A stretch of DNA of 35,778 bases from an uncultured Alphaproteobacteria bacterium (GCA_902596365.1 CACJTT010000010.1:1-35778), one strand, 5' to 3'. Counted from the first letter of the stretch, positions 1 to 11,016 are shown. Made by a program: numbers and translations. The notes: generated by a model from the sequence alone, not told the origin.

Positions 1-696
1 AGAAGTAACAATAAAAAAAGATGAACTACTAATAGCATCTTCGTAAGGATTCCCATCTCCTCCATTCCAAATGTCAGCTATATTTTTTAATTCCTTATTA
101 ATAATGTTTTTAATTACTTGTGAAGTTCTTCTTGAAGTTATTACTTTTAAATCAATAGTCGGTTGATTTTTTTTTAAATCTAATAACTTTTCACATAGTA
201 AATAAGCTTCTTTATAGTCAAAATGATAATGTTGATTATCTCCACCAACTACACATGTTAATAATCTCGAACTTAAATTTATGTTTCTTTTGCTGAAATG
301 ATGTAATGCACCAACTGAGTTTAATACGTTACTTCCAAAAAAATTATCATGGTTTGGACTAACTATATAATTAAAATTTTTTGCTGAGATTTTTGGATTC
401 TGAATATGTATGTTAATCAACTTATTAAAATTTTTTTTACAATACAAAGAAAAATAAACACTTTTTCTACCACATGAAATTAAAATATCAGGTTTGTCAT
501 CATTAGGAATTTTGTTTTTAAAAATCCATTTGTATAAAGGTAAGAAGCCAGGTTGAAGTTTATTCCATGGAAAAATGAGATCTATTTTTATTTCTCTAAT
601 AATAGGACTTATTTGTTTGGATAAACCCATCACTTGACTAATCATCCCTTGGGAGCCATCAGTCACGGCCCAAATTTTAAGTTTATTAAAGTTCAA
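1..696 (-). CDS. Mitochondrial-fission ELM1 family protein (DUF1022/COG3660), C-terminus cut by window edge
   Basis: I read this partial frame by hand. It is open for 232 codons from position 696 to the left edge with no stop, so the C-terminus is missing. The start is a TTG (696-694) that overlaps the TGA stop of greA; an in-frame TAA lies two codons further upstream and leaves no other start there. The N-terminus reads KIWAVTDGSQGM, followed by ILISCGRKS, INIHIQNPKIS, YIVSPNHDN, NVLNSVGALHHF, CVVGGDNQHYHFDY and ITSRRTS. This pattern (a DG near the N-terminus, SCGR, HIQ-P, P-HD, N-L---GALH, a G-rich strand, and SRRT) is that of the ELM1 family, which has a glycosyltransferase-B-like look. 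The bacterial function is not established; a role in envelope glycan metabolism is only a guess. It is the last visible gene of the carA-carB-greA transcript. The family call is good and the function is unknown. Confidence 0.75.
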   Translation of the reverse strand, partial: MNFNKLKIWAVTDGSQGMISQVMGLSKQISPIIREIKIDLIFPWNKLQPGFLPLYKWIFKNKIPNDDKPDILISCGRKSVYFSLYCKKNFNKLINIHIQNPKISAKNFNYIVSPNHDNFFGSNVLNSVGALHHFSKRNINLSSRLLTCVVGGDNQHYHFDYKEAYLLCEKLLDLKKNQPTIDLKVITSRRTSQVIKNIINKELKNIADIWNGGDGNPYEDAISSSSFFIVTS

Positions 697-1166
697 ATGT
701 ATTTAACTGATTTAATTATATAAGATTTTTGTCCTTTTGGACTACTTATTTCGACAATATCATCAACTGATTTATTAATAAGACCTCTAGCAAGGGGACT
801 GCTTACCGATAGCTTATTATTTTTTATATCTGATTCATATTCTCCAACAATTTGATATGTTACAATTTCTTTATTATCATCATCTTCAATTTCAATTGTT
901 GCTCCAAACTTTATATCATCGCCTTCTAGGCTTTTGACATCAATCACTTCAGCACGGCTTATAGCGCTTTCAAGATCTACAATTTTTCCTTCTATTAAAC
1001 TTTGCTGTTCTTTAGCATATTGATATTCAGCATTTTCTGACAAATCACCATGACTTCTTGCTTCAGCAATTGCCTCTATAATATTAGGCCTATCTTCATT
1101 AAGTAATTTTTTAAGCTCAGTCTGCAGATTCTCATAACCATTTGCAGTCATTGGTATTTTATTCAT
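693..1166 (-). CDS. greA: Transcription elongation factor GreA
   Basis: GreA enters the RNA polymerase secondary channel and stimulates cleavage of backtracked transcripts. The 157-residue length is typical. Residues 1-75 form the antiparallel coiled coil, with the tip motif GDLSENAEY at residues 40-48; its acidic residues D41 and E44 are those that position the catalytic Mg2+ in characterised GreA. The C-terminal half (from about residue 80) is the FKBP-like domain, with the conserved SSPLARGLINK stretch and a G-x-K-S-Y ending. It lies 39 nt downstream of carB on the same strand and overlaps the TTG start of the next gene, so co-transcription with carAB is likely. The carB-greA adjacency is common in alphaproteobacteria. 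Confidence 0.97.
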   Translation of the reverse strand: MNKIPMTANGYENLQTELKKLLNEDRPNIIEAIAEARSHGDLSENAEYQYAKEQQSLIEGKIVDLESAISRAEVIDVKSLEGDDIKFGATIEIEDDDNKEIVTYQIVGEYESDIKNNKLSVSSPLARGLINKSVDDIVEISSPKGQKSYIIKSVKYI

Positions 1167-1205
1167 AAAACTATGATGATATATTTTTTATTTAAGTCAA
1201 TATAT

Positions 1206-4200
1206 TTAGATTAAATCTTGCAAACTATTAACTTTTAAGGAATTATTTTTCAAGTGTTCAATAGTATCTACAGCTATTTTTGCTCCTGCTACAGTCGTAT
1301 AATAAGGTATGTTATAAGTTAGTGAAGTTCTTCTTATGCTATAACTATCTCTTATAGATCCTTGGGTTTTGGTTGTATTAATGACTAAGTTAATTTTATT
1401 TTCTGTTATAGCATCTACAATATGAGGCCCTCCTTCCTTCACTTTATTAATAGTTTCAACTTTTAAATTATTATCACTCAAATATTTTGATGTACCTTTA
1501 GTTGCAACAATTGAAAAATTTAAATTTAATAATTTTGTAGCAATAGCTAGAATAAATTTTTTATTATCATCATCAACTGAAATAAATACTCTACCTTTAG
1601 ATGGTAAGTTAGTTCCACAGGCGATTTGGCTTTTTGCAAAAGCTGACAAAAATGTAGAATCTATACCCATCACTTCGCCAGTTGATTTCATTTCAGGCCC
1701 AAGTACTAAATCCACACCTTCAAATTTATTGAAAGGAAAAACTGATTCTTTCACATTATATGTTTTTAGTTTTTTTATTGCTACAGTCTTAAGAACATCT
1801 GCTAAAAAATCTCCAGTCATTACCTTTGCGGCTATTTTTGCAATAGGTATGCTCCTGGATTTTGCCACAAAAGGTATTGTTCTACTTGCTCTTGGATTTA
1901 CTTCCAAAACATAAATTTGATCATTTTTTATTGCCAATTGCGTATTCATTAAACCAATGACCTTAATTTCATGAGCAATTTTAGATACCCATTCTATAAT
2001 TTTATTTTGAATTTCTATTGAAATTGAAAAAGGTGGCAAAGAACAAGCACTATCACCTGAATGAATTCCAGCTTCTTCAATATGCTCCATTATTCCCGCT
2101 ACAAAAATTTCACCCATGCTGTCTCTAATAATGTCTACATCGACTTCAGTTGCATTTTCAAGATACTGATCTACTAAAATTACATTATTTGATGAAACTT
2201 CTAGGGCGCTCTTTGTAAATTCAGCAAGATGGTTTTCATTATAAGCTATTTCCATTGCCCTACCTCCTAAGACATATGAAGGCCTAACTAAAACAGGATA
2301 ACCAATTTTATTTGCTATGCTAGTGGCTTCATTTAAATTTTTAGCAAAACCATTTTTTGGTTGCTGAATATTTAATTTTAACAGAGTTTCGCTAAATCTA
2401 TCCCTGTCTTCTGCCAAATCTATTGCTTCAGTAGTTGTGCCAAGAATATTAACTCCTTCATTTTCAAGTTCGTTGGCAATTTTAAGAGGAGTCTGTCCTC
2501 CAAATTGGACAAATACTCCAAGAACTTCACCAACTTCTTCTTCTTTTTTATAAATTTCTAAAACACTCTCTGTTGTTAATGGTTCAAAATATAATCTATC
2601 AGCAGTGTCGTAGTCTGTTGATACAGTTTCAGGGTTACAGTTAATCATTATTGTTTCTATTCCCTTTTCTTTAAGAGCATAAACAGCATGAACACAGCAA
2701 TAATCAAATTCAATTCCTTGTCCAATTCTATTAGGTCCTCCACCTAGTATTATTACTTTTTTATTTTTAGTAGGGTTTGATTCACAGAATGGATTGTTAT
2801 GAAAAGTCCAATCATAACTAGAATAAAGATAGGGTGTTTTGGAGCTAAATTCACCTGCACAAGTATCTACTAATCTAAATATTGGTTTAATATTATTTTG
2901 ATGTCTAAATTTTCTAATTTCTTTTTCAGTTTTATTTTTGATTTTTGCAATTTTTTTATCTGTAAAACCATTAGATTTAGCTAAAAGAATAATTTCTTTT
3001 GATAATTCACTGTCTTCAATTAAATTTTCAATTTCAATTATCTTTTTAAGCTGATTAATAAACCATTTATCATATTTAGTTATATTGTTAATTTCATCTG
3101 ATTTTATTCCTAATCGAAGAGCGTGACCAATTGTTAATAATCTTTGTGACGATTGAATTTTTAATTCATCAAGAATTGTTTTTTTATTTATTTTTTTGTT
3201 TTCTGGTATATCTAAACCATCTAAACCATACTCAAGTGAACTAAATCCTTTTTGAAGACTTTCAGTAAATGATCTTCCTATGCTCATTGTTTCCCCTACT
3301 GATTTCATAGATGTGGTTAAATTAGAGTCAGCTCCAGTGAATTTTTCAAAAGTAAATCTTGGAATCTTAGTTACAACATAATCTATAGTTGGCTCAAAAC
3401 TTGCAGGTGTAGTTTTTGTGATATCATTTTCGAGCTCATCAAGTGAATAACCAACAGCTAATTTAGCAGCAATTTTTGCTATTGGAAAACCTGTAGCTTT
3501 CGAAGCCAAAGCAGAAGACCTGCTTACTCTGGGATTCATTTCAATAACATTTATCTCTCCATCCTCAGGATTAATTGCAAATTGAACATTGGATCCACCT
3601 GTATCAACTCCAATTTTTTGTAATACTTTAATACTTGCGTTTCTTAAAATTTGATATTCTTTATCAGTTAAAGTTAAGGAAGGTGCTACTGTTATACTAT
3701 CTCCTGTGTGCACACCCATTGGATCAATATTTTCAATTGAACATACAATTATGCAATTATTTTTGTTATCTCTTACAACCTCCATCTCAAATTCTTTCCA
3801 ACCAGATACTGATTTTTCTATTAAAATTTGATTTGTGGGGCTGGCATTTAATCCTCTTTGGCTAAGCTCTTCAAATTCTTCATCAGTATAAGCAACACCA
3901 CCACCTGTCCCCCCAAGTGTAAAGCTTGGTCTTATAACTAATGGTAATTTCAATTTTGCCTTTACCTCTATAGCTTCTGGTAATTTCTCTACAATAAAAC
4001 TTTCAGGGCATTTTAAACCGATTTCTCTCATCGCATCTTTGAATTTTTGCCGATCTTCTGCAAGCTCAATAGCATCTGGATTAGCACCAATCATTATTAC
4101 ATTATGTTTTTCAAGAATGCCTAATTTAGCAAGTTCCATTGATACATTTAAAGCAGTTTGACCTCCCATTGTTGGTAATAAAGCATCAGGTTTTTCAAGT

Positions 4201-4436
4201 TCAATTATTTGCTCAACAAAATTTTTAGTAATTGGTTCAATATAGGTTTTGTCAGCTAAATCTGGATCAGTCATAATAGTAGCTGGGTTAGAATTAATTA
4301 AAATTACTTTATAACCCTCTTCTTTAAGTGATTTACAGGCTTGAGCTCCTGAATAATCAAATTCGCAAGCTTGACCTATAACAATTGGACCAGCTCCAAT
4401 TATCAATATCTTTTTTATATCTACTCTTTTAGGCAT
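1206..4436 (-). CDS. carB: Carbamoyl-phosphate synthase large subunit
   Basis: CarB makes carbamoyl phosphate from bicarbonate, ammonia delivered from CarA, and two ATP, feeding pyrimidine and arginine synthesis. At 1076 residues it is full length. It shows the internal duplication typical of the family. The first half begins with a [17 protein letters not shown] motif (about residues 14-30) and has an ATP-grasp domain with a G-G-T-G-G-G loop near residue 175. The second half restarts near residue 557 with [15 protein letters not shown] and a second ATP-grasp domain containing [12 protein letters not shown]. The C-terminal 130 or so residues form the MGS-like allosteric domain, with [17 protein letters not shown] near the end. 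Its start overlaps the end of carA by 8 nt, which points to translational coupling and 1:1 subunit supply. No frameshift or missing core motif is visible. Confidence 0.98.
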   Translation of the reverse strand: MPKRVDIKKILIIGAGPIVIGQACEFDYSGAQACKSLKEEGYKVILINSNPATIMTDPDLADKTYIEPITKNFVEQIIELEKPDALLPTMGGQTALNVSMELAKLGILEKHNVIMIGANPDAIELAEDRQKFKDAMREIGLKCPESFIVEKLPEAIEVKAKLKLPLVIRPSFTLGGTGGGVAYTDEEFEELSQRGLNASPTNQILIEKSVSGWKEFEMEVVRDNKNNCIIVCSIENIDPMGVHTGDSITVAPSLTLTDKEYQILRNASIKVLQKIGVDTGGSNVQFAINPEDGEINVIEMNPRVSRSSALASKATGFPIAKIAAKLAVGYSLDELENDITKTTPASFEPTIDYVVTKIPRFTFEKFTGADSNLTTSMKSVGETMSIGRSFTESLQKGFSSLEYGLDGLDIPENKKINKKTILDELKIQSSQRLLTIGHALRLGIKSDEINNITKYDKWFINQLKKIIEIENLIEDSELSKEIILLAKSNGFTDKKIAKIKNKTEKEIRKFRHQNNIKPIFRLVDTCAGEFSSKTPYLYSSYDWTFHNNPFCESNPTKNKKVIILGGGPNRIGQGIEFDYCCVHAVYALKEKGIETIMINCNPETVSTDYDTADRLYFEPLTTESVLEIYKKEEEVGEVLGVFVQFGGQTPLKIANELENEGVNILGTTTEAIDLAEDRDRFSETLLKLNIQQPKNGFAKNLNEATSIANKIGYPVLVRPSYVLGGRAMEIAYNENHLAEFTKSALEVSSNNVILVDQYLENATEVDVDIIRDSMGEIFVAGIMEHIEEAGIHSGDSACSLPPFSISIEIQNKIIEWVSKIAHEIKVIGLMNTQLAIKNDQIYVLEVNPRASRTIPFVAKSRSIPIAKIAAKVMTGDFLADVLKTVAIKKLKTYNVKESVFPFNKFEGVDLVLGPEMKSTGEVMGIDSTFLSAFAKSQIACGTNLPSKGRVFISVDDDNKKFILAIATKLLNLNFSIVATKGTSKYLSDNNLKVETINKVKEGGPHIVDAITENKINLVINTTKTQGSIRDSYSIRRTSLTYNIPYYTTVAGAKIAVDTIEHLKNNSLKVNSLQDLI

Positions 4437-5592
4437 GTTTCTTAACTAGATTATAAAATTCTTCAAAGAGATATGCACTATCATGAGGCCCCGGACTTGC
4501 TTCTGGATGATATTGAACACTAAAAACAGGATGTGTTTTATGTCTTATACCTTCATTAGAGCCGTCAAATAATGAAATATGTGTTTCTTCAACTTCATTT
4601 GGCAAGCTTGATCTTTCAACTTCAAAACCATGGTTTTGTGAAGTTATTTCAACCTTATTGTTAATTAAATTTTTAACAGGTTGATTTGCACCCCTATGAC
4701 CTTGATACATTTTTTTTGTTTTTGCTCCTAACGCTAGGCTTATTAATTGATGACCTAAACAAATACCAAATATAGGAATTTGAAGATCAATTAATTCTCT
4801 TAAAGTTGGAAGTATAACCTTTATTGTTGCATCTGGATCTCCAGGGCCATTTGATAAAAAAATCCCTTTCGGTTTCCTATCTAAAATCTCTTTAGTATTA
4901 CTAATTGCTGGTAAGATTGTTGGATTAAAATTTAAATTTTTTAAATTTCTAAGAATATTCTGCTTTATACCAAAATCTAAGCAAACTATTGGAAAATTAT
5001 CATAGTTTTCATCTTTAACATTTTGTTTCCACAAACCATAATTCCATTGATATTCATTTGTTACTGATACTGCTGTTGCAAGATCTAAATTCTCAAGCCC
5101 ACTCCACTGTTTAAGTTTTTGCTGCAAATTTTCAAAAAGCTCTTTTTTTTCACCAAAGTGAATTAAAGCTACTTTTTGAGCACCATGTAAAGCTAACTTT
5201 CTTGTTAAATATCTTGAATCAATTGCAGTAATGCCTGGAATATTATTTTTTTTTAGAAAAGAACTTAAACTATCCTGCGCTCTCCAGTTTGAGTATTCTT
5301 CAATAGATTGATTAATAACACATCCTTCTGCATAAATTTTATTAGACTCTAAATCTTCATCATTAATACCAACGATACCAATATGAGGAAAAGTAAAAGT
5401 AATAATTTGTTTGGCATATGATGGATCAGTCAGAGTCTCTTGGTAGCCTGTTTGTGATGTGTTAAAACACAATTCAGCTATCGCAGATTTAAGTGCCCCA
5501 AGGCCATGGCCCCACAATATTTCGCCATCATTGAAAATTAAAGCAGCTGAAGGAGGGCGTAAGTGTTGATTTTTAATATAATTCCGCTGCAT
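4429..5592 (-). CDS. carA: Carbamoyl-phosphate synthase small (glutamine amidotransferase) subunit
   Basis: CarA hydrolyses glutamine and channels ammonia to CarB. The 387 residues comprise the N-terminal CPSase domain (conserved [17 protein letters not shown] around residues 43-59) and a C-terminal class I glutamine amidotransferase domain. The catalytic nucleophile is C278 in FGICLGHQ, and the partners are H362 and E364 in [16 protein letters not shown] (about 247-253) is the usual oxyanion/glycine loop. The N-terminus is a few residues longer than the minimal family start, but the only good ATG is the one used. It is first in carA-carB-greA-ELM1 and is divergent from yqeY with 126 bp between the starts. 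A candidate promoter is listed separately. Confidence 0.98.
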   Translation of the reverse strand: MQRNYIKNQHLRPPSAALIFNDGEILWGHGLGALKSAIAELCFNTSQTGYQETLTDPSYAKQIITFTFPHIGIVGINDEDLESNKIYAEGCVINQSIEEYSNWRAQDSLSSFLKKNNIPGITAIDSRYLTRKLALHGAQKVALIHFGEKKELFENLQQKLKQWSGLENLDLATAVSVTNEYQWNYGLWKQNVKDENYDNFPIVCLDFGIKQNILRNLKNLNFNPTILPAISNTKEILDRKPKGIFLSNGPGDPDATIKVILPTLRELIDLQIPIFGICLGHQLISLALGAKTKKMYQGHRGANQPVKNLINNKVEITSQNHGFEVERSSLPNEVEETHISLFDGSNEGIRHKTHPVFSVQYHPEASPGPHDSAYLFEEFYNLVKKHA

Positions 5593-5613
5593 TATTTGTT
5601 AAGAAATGATGGT

Positions 5614-5642
5614 TTACTAGGCATTTTGAAAACTTTAGTCAA
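5614..5642 (-). promoter_or_regulatory. Candidate promoter for carA-carB-greA
   Basis: On the minus strand a TTGACT hexamer (5642-5637, five of six matches to TTGACA) is followed after 17 nt by TAGTAA (5619-5614, three of six matches to TATAAT). This would start transcription close to 5607, giving a 5' leader of only about 15 nt before carA. The -35 is convincing and the -10 is weak. No attenuator or leader peptide fits in the remaining space. Confidence 0.4.
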
Positions 5643-5646
5643 GGAT

Positions 5647-5675
5647 TAGTTGAAATTGTAAATAACAGTTATAAT
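5647..5675 (+). promoter_or_regulatory. Candidate promoter for yqeY-dnaG-rpoD
   Basis: A perfect TATAAT lies at 5670-5675, about 45 nt before the yqeY start. At 17-bp spacing the -35 would be TAGTTG (5647-5652), a poor match; TTGAAA at 5650-5655 is a better hexamer but only 14 bp away. It sits back to back with the carA candidate promoter. The -10 is strong by itself, but AT-rich DNA produces such hexamers by chance. Confidence 0.4.
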
Positions 5676-5718
5676 AGTGATAAAAATAAATTTAATCGAT
5701 TCTAACAGGTAGATATTT

Positions 5719-6180
5719 ATGGGTTTAAGACACAACATTGACGAAGATTATAAAAAAGCAATAAAAAGCAAAGAACAAGTTAAAATTAACGCTTTGAGAT
5801 TAATAAGAAGCGCCATCAAAGATAAAGATATTTCATCGAGAACGAGTGAAAATAAAGAAGGTATTAGTGATCCAGAAATATTAACTCTATTGATTAGTCT
5901 AATAAAACAAAGAAAAGATTCAATAGAACAGTTTCAAAAAGCTAATAGAGATGATTTAATCAAAAATGAACAAAGTGAAATTGATGTTATAAATCAATAT
6001 TTGCCTAATCAAAAAACTGAAGAAGAAACTGAAATAATAATAGATAATTTAATAAAAGCTAATAATTTAGAAAATTTAAAAGACATGGGTAAACTTATGG
6101 GTTTTGTAAAAAAAGATTATCCTGGAGAAGTTGATATGGGAATAGTAAGTAAAATTGCTAAATCTAAACTTGGAAATTAA
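5719..6180 (+). CDS. yqeY: GatB/YqeY domain protein
   Basis: This 153-residue protein matches the stand-alone YqeY family, which is related to the tRNA-binding tail domain of the GatB amidotransferase subunit. The N-terminal helical part has the typical K-D-x-x-R-x-x-x-L-R-x-I-x-x-A-I-K spacing (here ALRLIRSAIKDKD, about residues 25-37). It is followed by ILTLLISLIKQRKDSIEQF, YLPNQKTEEE (about 94-103), and a C-terminal domain with MGKLMGFVKKDYPGEVDMGIVSKIAKSKL. The cellular role of stand-alone YqeY is not firmly known. An AGG about 10 nt before the ATG is a weak ribosome site. Its stop overlaps the dnaG start (TAATG). In this lineage YqeY takes the position that rpsU occupies in the enterobacterial rpsU-dnaG-rpoD operon. 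Confidence 0.93.
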   Translation: MGLRHNIDEDYKKAIKSKEQVKINALRLIRSAIKDKDISSRTSENKEGISDPEILTLLISLIKQRKDSIEQFQKANRDDLIKNEQSEIDVINQYLPNQKTEEETEIIIDNLIKANNLENLKDMGKLMGFVKKDYPGEVDMGIVSKIAKSKLGN

Positions 6181-7925
6181 TGGCATTCAATAAACTTGAT
6201 TTAGAGAATATAAAATCAAAGATACTTATTTCAGAAGAATTAGAAAAAAAAACAAAAGTAATTAAAAAAGGTAAAGATCTATGGTGTTGTTGTCCCTTTC
6301 ATAATGAAAAAACCCCTTCATGTAAAATAAATGACGACCTAGGGTCTTTTTACTGTTTTGGATGTGGGGCTAAGGGAGATATTTTTACAATTTATCAAGA
6401 TTTATTTAATTACACTTTTTTAGATGCGGTAAAAGAATTAGCTAATAAAGCTGGCATCAAAATTAATTTTGACAGTAGTGAAAAATATAATAAAAATGAC
6501 AATTACTTCGAAATTTTAGAGATATCTACTAAATGGTTTCAGGAAAATTTAAATGTAGAAAATAATTTATGCTTACAATATCTTATTAAAAGAAAATTAT
6601 CAGCTGAAATAATAAGCACTTTTAGGCTCGGATATTCCTACAATAATAATACTTCACTTTATGATCATCTAAAAAATCTTTCTTATAAAGATGAAGATAT
6701 ATTAAAAAGCAATGTCGTTAAATTAGATAAAAATAACAATTTAAAAGATTTTTTTTATAAGAGATTAATTTTTCCTATCACAAATATTAATGGAAAGGTT
6801 GTTGGTTTTGGTGGGCGTGTTTTAGATAAATCAAATCCTAAATATATAAATTCTCCAGAAAGTAATTATTTCAAAAAAAGAGCTATGTTATATAATTTAA
6901 ATTTAGCTAAGGACTCTGCAAGGCAGAAAAGAAACTTGCTAATTTGTGAAGGATATATGGATGTTATATCTTTATATCAAAAGAATATTAAAAGTGTAGT
7001 AGCGCCTCTTGGCACATCTTTCACAGAAGAGCAATTAAAGCTGTCTTGGAGATATACAGACAAACCAACTATAATGTTTGACGGTGATGATGCTGGAAAA
7101 AGAGCGTCATATAAAGCAGCAATAATGTCTTTACCTATGTTAATTCCAAATAAATCAGTTCAATTTGTTAATTTACCAAAAGAAAATGACCCTGATAGTT
7201 TTTTGCAAAATAACCAACTAATAAAACTTGTAAGTCTTTTAAAAAAACCAACAACATTATTAAACTATATCTTTGAAGTATCAAGTAGTGGAATTTCGCT
7301 TGATGATGCAGATCAAAAAATTTCATATGACAAATATCTTGATGATTTAATTGCAAATATAAAAGATAAAAAAATACAATATTTTTATAAAAATGAATTT
7401 AAATCACTATTTTTTAAAAAATTAAGAACAATTAAAAATAATAATCAAATAAAAACATCTCCAAAAAAAATAAGTTCTTTGCAAAAAAAACAAATATATT
7501 CTTTTATTGCTAGTGCAATTAATCATTCAAAAGTCAGAACCCAAATAATTGAGTGCATTTTTGAAAATATTGAACTTAATGATATCGAAAAAAATATTCT
7601 TATAAATTTGAAAAATAAAGAAACTATTAATGAAAATGCATCTAATATTCTTAATACATTTGACTCAGAAAATAGAAATTATTTGGAAACTAAGATATTA
7701 CACCCCAGTATTTATAGACTTTTCCCTTATTCAGGGGAAAAATATGAATCATATTCTACCTTAAAAGAAATTCAAGAATCTTCAAAAAACTTGAATACAA
7801 GGCTTTCAAATTTGAAAAAAATAAATAAAAGCCTAATTACCTTTGAGAAAGATAATACTTCTTTGAACTGGGATGACCTTCAGAAGATATCTAGAGAATT
7901 AGAGGTAAATTATAAAGATAATTAA
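6180..7925 (+). CDS. dnaG: DNA primase DnaG
   Basis: DnaG synthesises RNA primers at the replication fork in association with DnaB helicase. The 581 residues show the CHC2 zinc-binding domain with ligands C38, H41, C59 and C62 (CPFH ... CFGC). The RNA polymerase domain contains YINSPES and the TOPRIM fold, whose metal-binding acids are E257 (EGYMDV) and D301/D303 (DGDDAGKRA). The C-terminal helicase-binding region (after about residue 430) is poorly conserved and rich in Lys and Asn, as expected for this genome. The ATG overlaps the yqeY stop by one base, and rpoD begins 1 nt after the dnaG stop, so the three genes probably share one transcript. Confidence 0.97.
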   Translation: MAFNKLDLENIKSKILISEELEKKTKVIKKGKDLWCCCPFHNEKTPSCKINDDLGSFYCFGCGAKGDIFTIYQDLFNYTFLDAVKELANKAGIKINFDSSEKYNKNDNYFEILEISTKWFQENLNVENNLCLQYLIKRKLSAEIISTFRLGYSYNNNTSLYDHLKNLSYKDEDILKSNVVKLDKNNNLKDFFYKRLIFPITNINGKVVGFGGRVLDKSNPKYINSPESNYFKKRAMLYNLNLAKDSARQKRNLLICEGYMDVISLYQKNIKSVVAPLGTSFTEEQLKLSWRYTDKPTIMFDGDDAGKRASYKAAIMSLPMLIPNKSVQFVNLPKENDPDSFLQNNQLIKLVSLLKKPTTLLNYIFEVSSSGISLDDADQKISYDKYLDDLIANIKDKKIQYFYKNEFKSLFFKKLRTIKNNNQIKTSPKKISSLQKKQIYSFIASAINHSKVRTQIIECIFENIELNDIEKNILINLKNKETINENASNILNTFDSENRNYLETKILHPSIYRLFPYSGEKYESYSTLKEIQESSKNLNTRLSNLKKINKSLITFEKDNTSLNWDDLQKISRELEVNYKDN

Positions 7926-7926
7926 A

Positions 7927-10176
7927 ATGGCAAAAAAAAAGATAATTAAAAAAAAGAAAACTCCTCTTAAAAAAACTTCACAAAAAAAGAAAGTTGTAAA
8001 AAAAAATATTGCAAAAAAAGCATCAAAACAAAAAAAGAAAACATTAATAAAAAAATCAACAAAAACAAAAAAAAATTCTAAGATCAAAAAAGTAACGAGA
8101 AAAAAATCTACTAGCAGTAAACTGAAAACAAATAAAAATATTAAAGATAAAACTATTAAAATTAAAAAAAATACAACTAAAGTTAAAACTAGTAAAATTA
8201 AAAAAAATACAACTAAAGCTGAAGTTAAAACTCAAAAAAAACAAAAGAAAGTTGTATCATTTGATGATCATATTAAAGCTATAATATCAAAATTATTGGA
8301 AAAGCATAAAGTTGATGGAATCTATACTTTAAAAATAATTGAAAAGGCAATTCCAAAGAAATTTAGAACTCAAGAAAATGTATCTAAAGTTGAAACGTTT
8401 TTAAAAAATAATAATATAACTATTGTTTCTCAAGAAGAGGCTACTGCTCTAATCAAAGCTTCAAAAGAAGATAAATCTAAAAATGAAGAAGAGTCTGGAG
8501 AAGATGAAAAGAAACAAACAGGCAAAACTGATGATCCAGTAAGATTGTATCTTAGAGATATGGGGGCTGTAGAACTTCTCAGCAGAGAAGGTGAAATAGC
8601 AATAGCAAAGAGAATTGAAGCTGGTAGAGAAAAAATGATAGGCGCAATATGTGAGAGCCCGATGACAATACGCTCAATCATAAATTGGAAAGAATCTATA
8701 AAAGATGGAACAATGCTTTTAAGGGATATAGTTGATCTGGAAGCAACTTACGATATGTCAGATATTAATGATAGTAAATTAGATGATACACTTAAATTAA
8801 TAGAAGAAGCTGGCTCAAATCAAAAAAAAGATAATGATGAAAATAAAAACTCCAAAGATGAACAAACTGAAGGCGAAACAGATAATCAAAATGATGAAGA
8901 TGAATTAAATGTTTCTCTCGCAGCAATGGAAGAGAAACTGAAGCCAAAAGTTTTAAATGACTTTGATTTCATTACTAAGCTTTTTAAAAAACTTCAAAAA
9001 TATAGCACTGAACTTATAAATTCTGAAAAAAGAAGTGAGGCAAATTATATTTCAACTGAAAAAAAATATAAAAAAATTCAGAAAGAAATGGTTGTTGCAA
9101 TGAAGGCTGTCCATTTTAATTCATCAACAATAGAAGCGTTAATGGAGTCTTTGTACGAACTTAATAAAAAGTTATTAGTTAGAGAAGGTAGAATGTTAAG
9201 ACTTGCTGTAAATGAAGGAGTTAAAAGACAAAATTTTATTGAAGAATACTTAAATTACAATTTTGAAAAAAACTGGATACAAAATTTACTTAACCTTAAG
9301 GATAAGAATTGGGAAAAATTTATTAATAAAAACCATTTGGAAATTAATAAATTGATTGATGAAATAAAAGAGATTCAGGATGCTGCTGAATTACCTCTAA
9401 CTGAATTTCGAAGAATTGTAGCTACTGTACAGCAAGGTGAAAGATCCGCCAGTAGAGCAAAAAAAGAGATGATTGAATCAAATTTACGTTTAGTTATTTC
9501 TATTGCAAAAAAATATACAAATAGAGGACTTCAATTTTTAGATCTAATTCAAGAGGGCAATATTGGATTAATGAAAGCAGTTGATAAATTTGAATATAGA
9601 AGAGGATATAAATTTTCTACTTATGCAACTTGGTGGATTAGACAAGCAATTACAAGATCAATTGCTGACCAAGCAAGAACAATTAGAATACCTGTTCATA
9701 TGATTGAGACTATTAATAAAATTGTAAGAACAACGAGGCAGATAATGGCAGAAATTGGTAGAGAGCCTACACCAAATGAACTTGCAGAAAGATTGCATAT
9801 GCCTCTTGATAAAGTAAAAAAAGTTTTAAAGATAGCAAAAGAGCCAATTAGTCTCGAGACCCCAGTTGGTGATGAAGAAGATAGCTCTTTAGGAGATTTT
9901 ATTGAAGACAAAAATGCTCTTATACCAATAGAGGCGGCAGTTAAAAGTTCATTAAGAGATACTACTACTAGGATTTTGTCATCTTTAACACCAAGAGAAG
10001 AGAGAGTTTTGAGAATGCGTTTTGGAATTGGTATGAATAGTGATCATACTCTAGAAGAAGTTGGTCAACAATTTAGTGTTACAAGAGAAAGAATACGTCA
10101 AATCGAAGCTAAGGCACTACGCAAACTAAAACATCCAACTAGAGCAAGAAAACTTAAAACATTTTTAGACGAATAA
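7927..10176 (+). CDS. rpoD: RNA polymerase primary sigma factor RpoD (sigma-70) with Lys-rich N-terminal extension
   Basis: This is the housekeeping sigma factor. Region 1.1 begins near residue 111 ([21 protein letters not shown]). Region 1.2 ([23 protein letters not shown]) starts near 200 and is followed by an acidic non-conserved region. Region 2 is at about 510-590 ([20 protein letters not shown], then [17 protein letters not shown]), region 3 follows, and region 4.2 has [20 protein letters not shown] from 718. At 749 residues it is well above the roughly 613 of E. coli RpoD. The excess includes the first 108 residues, of which 49 are lysine with only one Asp, one Glu and one Arg. The start is taken as the ATG 1 nt after dnaG because no Met occurs again in frame until region 1.2. 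The core is certain; the N-terminal tail is the odd part. Confidence 0.97.
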   Translation: MAKKKIIKKKKTPLKKTSQKKKVVKKNIAKKASKQKKKTLIKKSTKTKKNSKIKKVTRKKSTSSKLKTNKNIKDKTIKIKKNTTKVKTSKIKKNTTKAEVKTQKKQKKVVSFDDHIKAIISKLLEKHKVDGIYTLKIIEKAIPKKFRTQENVSKVETFLKNNNITIVSQEEATALIKASKEDKSKNEEESGEDEKKQTGKTDDPVRLYLRDMGAVELLSREGEIAIAKRIEAGREKMIGAICESPMTIRSIINWKESIKDGTMLLRDIVDLEATYDMSDINDSKLDDTLKLIEEAGSNQKKDNDENKNSKDEQTEGETDNQNDEDELNVSLAAMEEKLKPKVLNDFDFITKLFKKLQKYSTELINSEKRSEANYISTEKKYKKIQKEMVVAMKAVHFNSSTIEALMESLYELNKKLLVREGRMLRLAVNEGVKRQNFIEEYLNYNFEKNWIQNLLNLKDKNWEKFINKNHLEINKLIDEIKEIQDAAELPLTEFRRIVATVQQGERSASRAKKEMIESNLRLVISIAKKYTNRGLQFLDLIQEGNIGLMKAVDKFEYRRGYKFSTYATWWIRQAITRSIADQARTIRIPVHMIETINKIVRTTRQIMAEIGREPTPNELAERLHMPLDKVKKVLKIAKEPISLETPVGDEEDSSLGDFIEDKNALIPIEAAVKSSLRDTTTRILSSLTPREERVLRMRFGIGMNSDHTLEEVGQQFSVTRERIRQIEAKALRKLKHPTRARKLKTFLDE
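8157..8218 (+). repeat. Two 26-bp identical repeats with 36-bp offset inside the rpoD extension
   Basis: The stretch 8157-8182 recurs exactly at 8193-8218. The offset of 36 bp keeps the reading frame and duplicates KIKKNTTK (residues 78-85 and 90-97). This looks like a short in-frame tandem duplication within the Lys-rich tail, consistent with the tail growing by slippage or unequal exchange. Confidence 0.8.
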
Positions 10177-11004
10177 ATGGAATTAACCCTGCTCGGTACA
10201 GGATGTCCAAGTGTGGATCACAAAAGATTTGGACCATCTAACTTAATAACTTCAAAAAAAACTAGAGTTTTAGTTGATTGTGGTTCAGGGATAACACAAA
10301 GACTTAATGAACTTAAAGTTTCATCAGCTGATATTGATGCTTTGTTTTTTACACATCTTCACTCTGATCATGCAGTTGATTTATATCAATTAATAATTTC
10401 ATCATGGCATTCTTACAGAACAAAACCTTGGAAAATATATGGCCCCAAAGGTACAAAAAAATTTGTAAATAAAATTATGGATGCTTGGGCTGATGAGAGA
10501 AAGTTAAGAATATCCTATGAGGCCAGAGCAACAGCAAAAGCATTTGAAATGGATGTAATTGAATTTAAAACCTCAGGTAATATAAAGATCAAAGATATAA
10601 ATATAAAATATTTTGAGGTAGATCATAAACCTGTAAAATATGCTTATGGTTTTTGTTTTACTAACAAAAATAAAAAATTAACAATAAGCGGAGATACAAA
10701 ACCCTGTGAAAATTTAATGAAATATGCACAAAAATCAGATGTCCTTCTACATGAGGTTTTTATTGAGGGAGAAATTATTAAAACTAATAGGATGCGAACA
10801 AAGAAAACTTTACATAATGTAAAAAGTTATCATACAACTTCTTCTGAAGTAGGCAAAGTAGCATTTATAACTCAAAGTAAAAAATTAGTTTTAACTCACT
10901 TTGTTCCAACACAATTTAATAAAAAAAGATTAAAAAATATAATAAAAAAAGATTTTGGTAAAAATCCAATTATTGGTGAAGATTTAATGACAATTAAGAT
11001 TTAG
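10177..11004 (+). CDS. MBL-fold metallo-hydrolase, ribonuclease Z-like
   Basis: This 275-residue beta-lactamase-fold hydrolase starts with LLGTGCP and RFGPSNLI, as in the RNase Z/arylsulfatase branch. The metal-binding motif THLHSDH supplies H60, H62, D64 and H65; further ligands are probably H150 (VDHKP), D173 (SGDTKP) and H241 (LTHFVP). The length fits a compact single-domain enzyme. It starts at the base after the rpoD stop, so it is probably co-transcribed with rpoD. Whether it processes tRNA 3' ends or acts on another ester is open; the tRNA-binding exosite of true RNase Z is not obvious to me. It is convergent with the GH4 gene, with only 12 bp between the stops. Confidence 0.85.
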   Translation: MELTLLGTGCPSVDHKRFGPSNLITSKKTRVLVDCGSGITQRLNELKVSSADIDALFFTHLHSDHAVDLYQLIISSWHSYRTKPWKIYGPKGTKKFVNKIMDAWADERKLRISYEARATAKAFEMDVIEFKTSGNIKIKDINIKYFEVDHKPVKYAYGFCFTNKNKKLTISGDTKPCENLMKYAQKSDVLLHEVFIEGEIIKTNRMRTKKTLHNVKSYHTTSSEVGKVAFITQSKKLVLTHFVPTQFNKKRLKNIIKKDFGKNPIIGEDLMTIKI

Positions 11005-11016
11005 ACGAAATTACTC

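Noticed and set aside
8056-8244. Phe-rich minus-strand open frames opposite the rpoD tail
   Set aside because: Poly-Lys coding DNA gives long Phe-rich antisense frames as an artefact of AAA codons.
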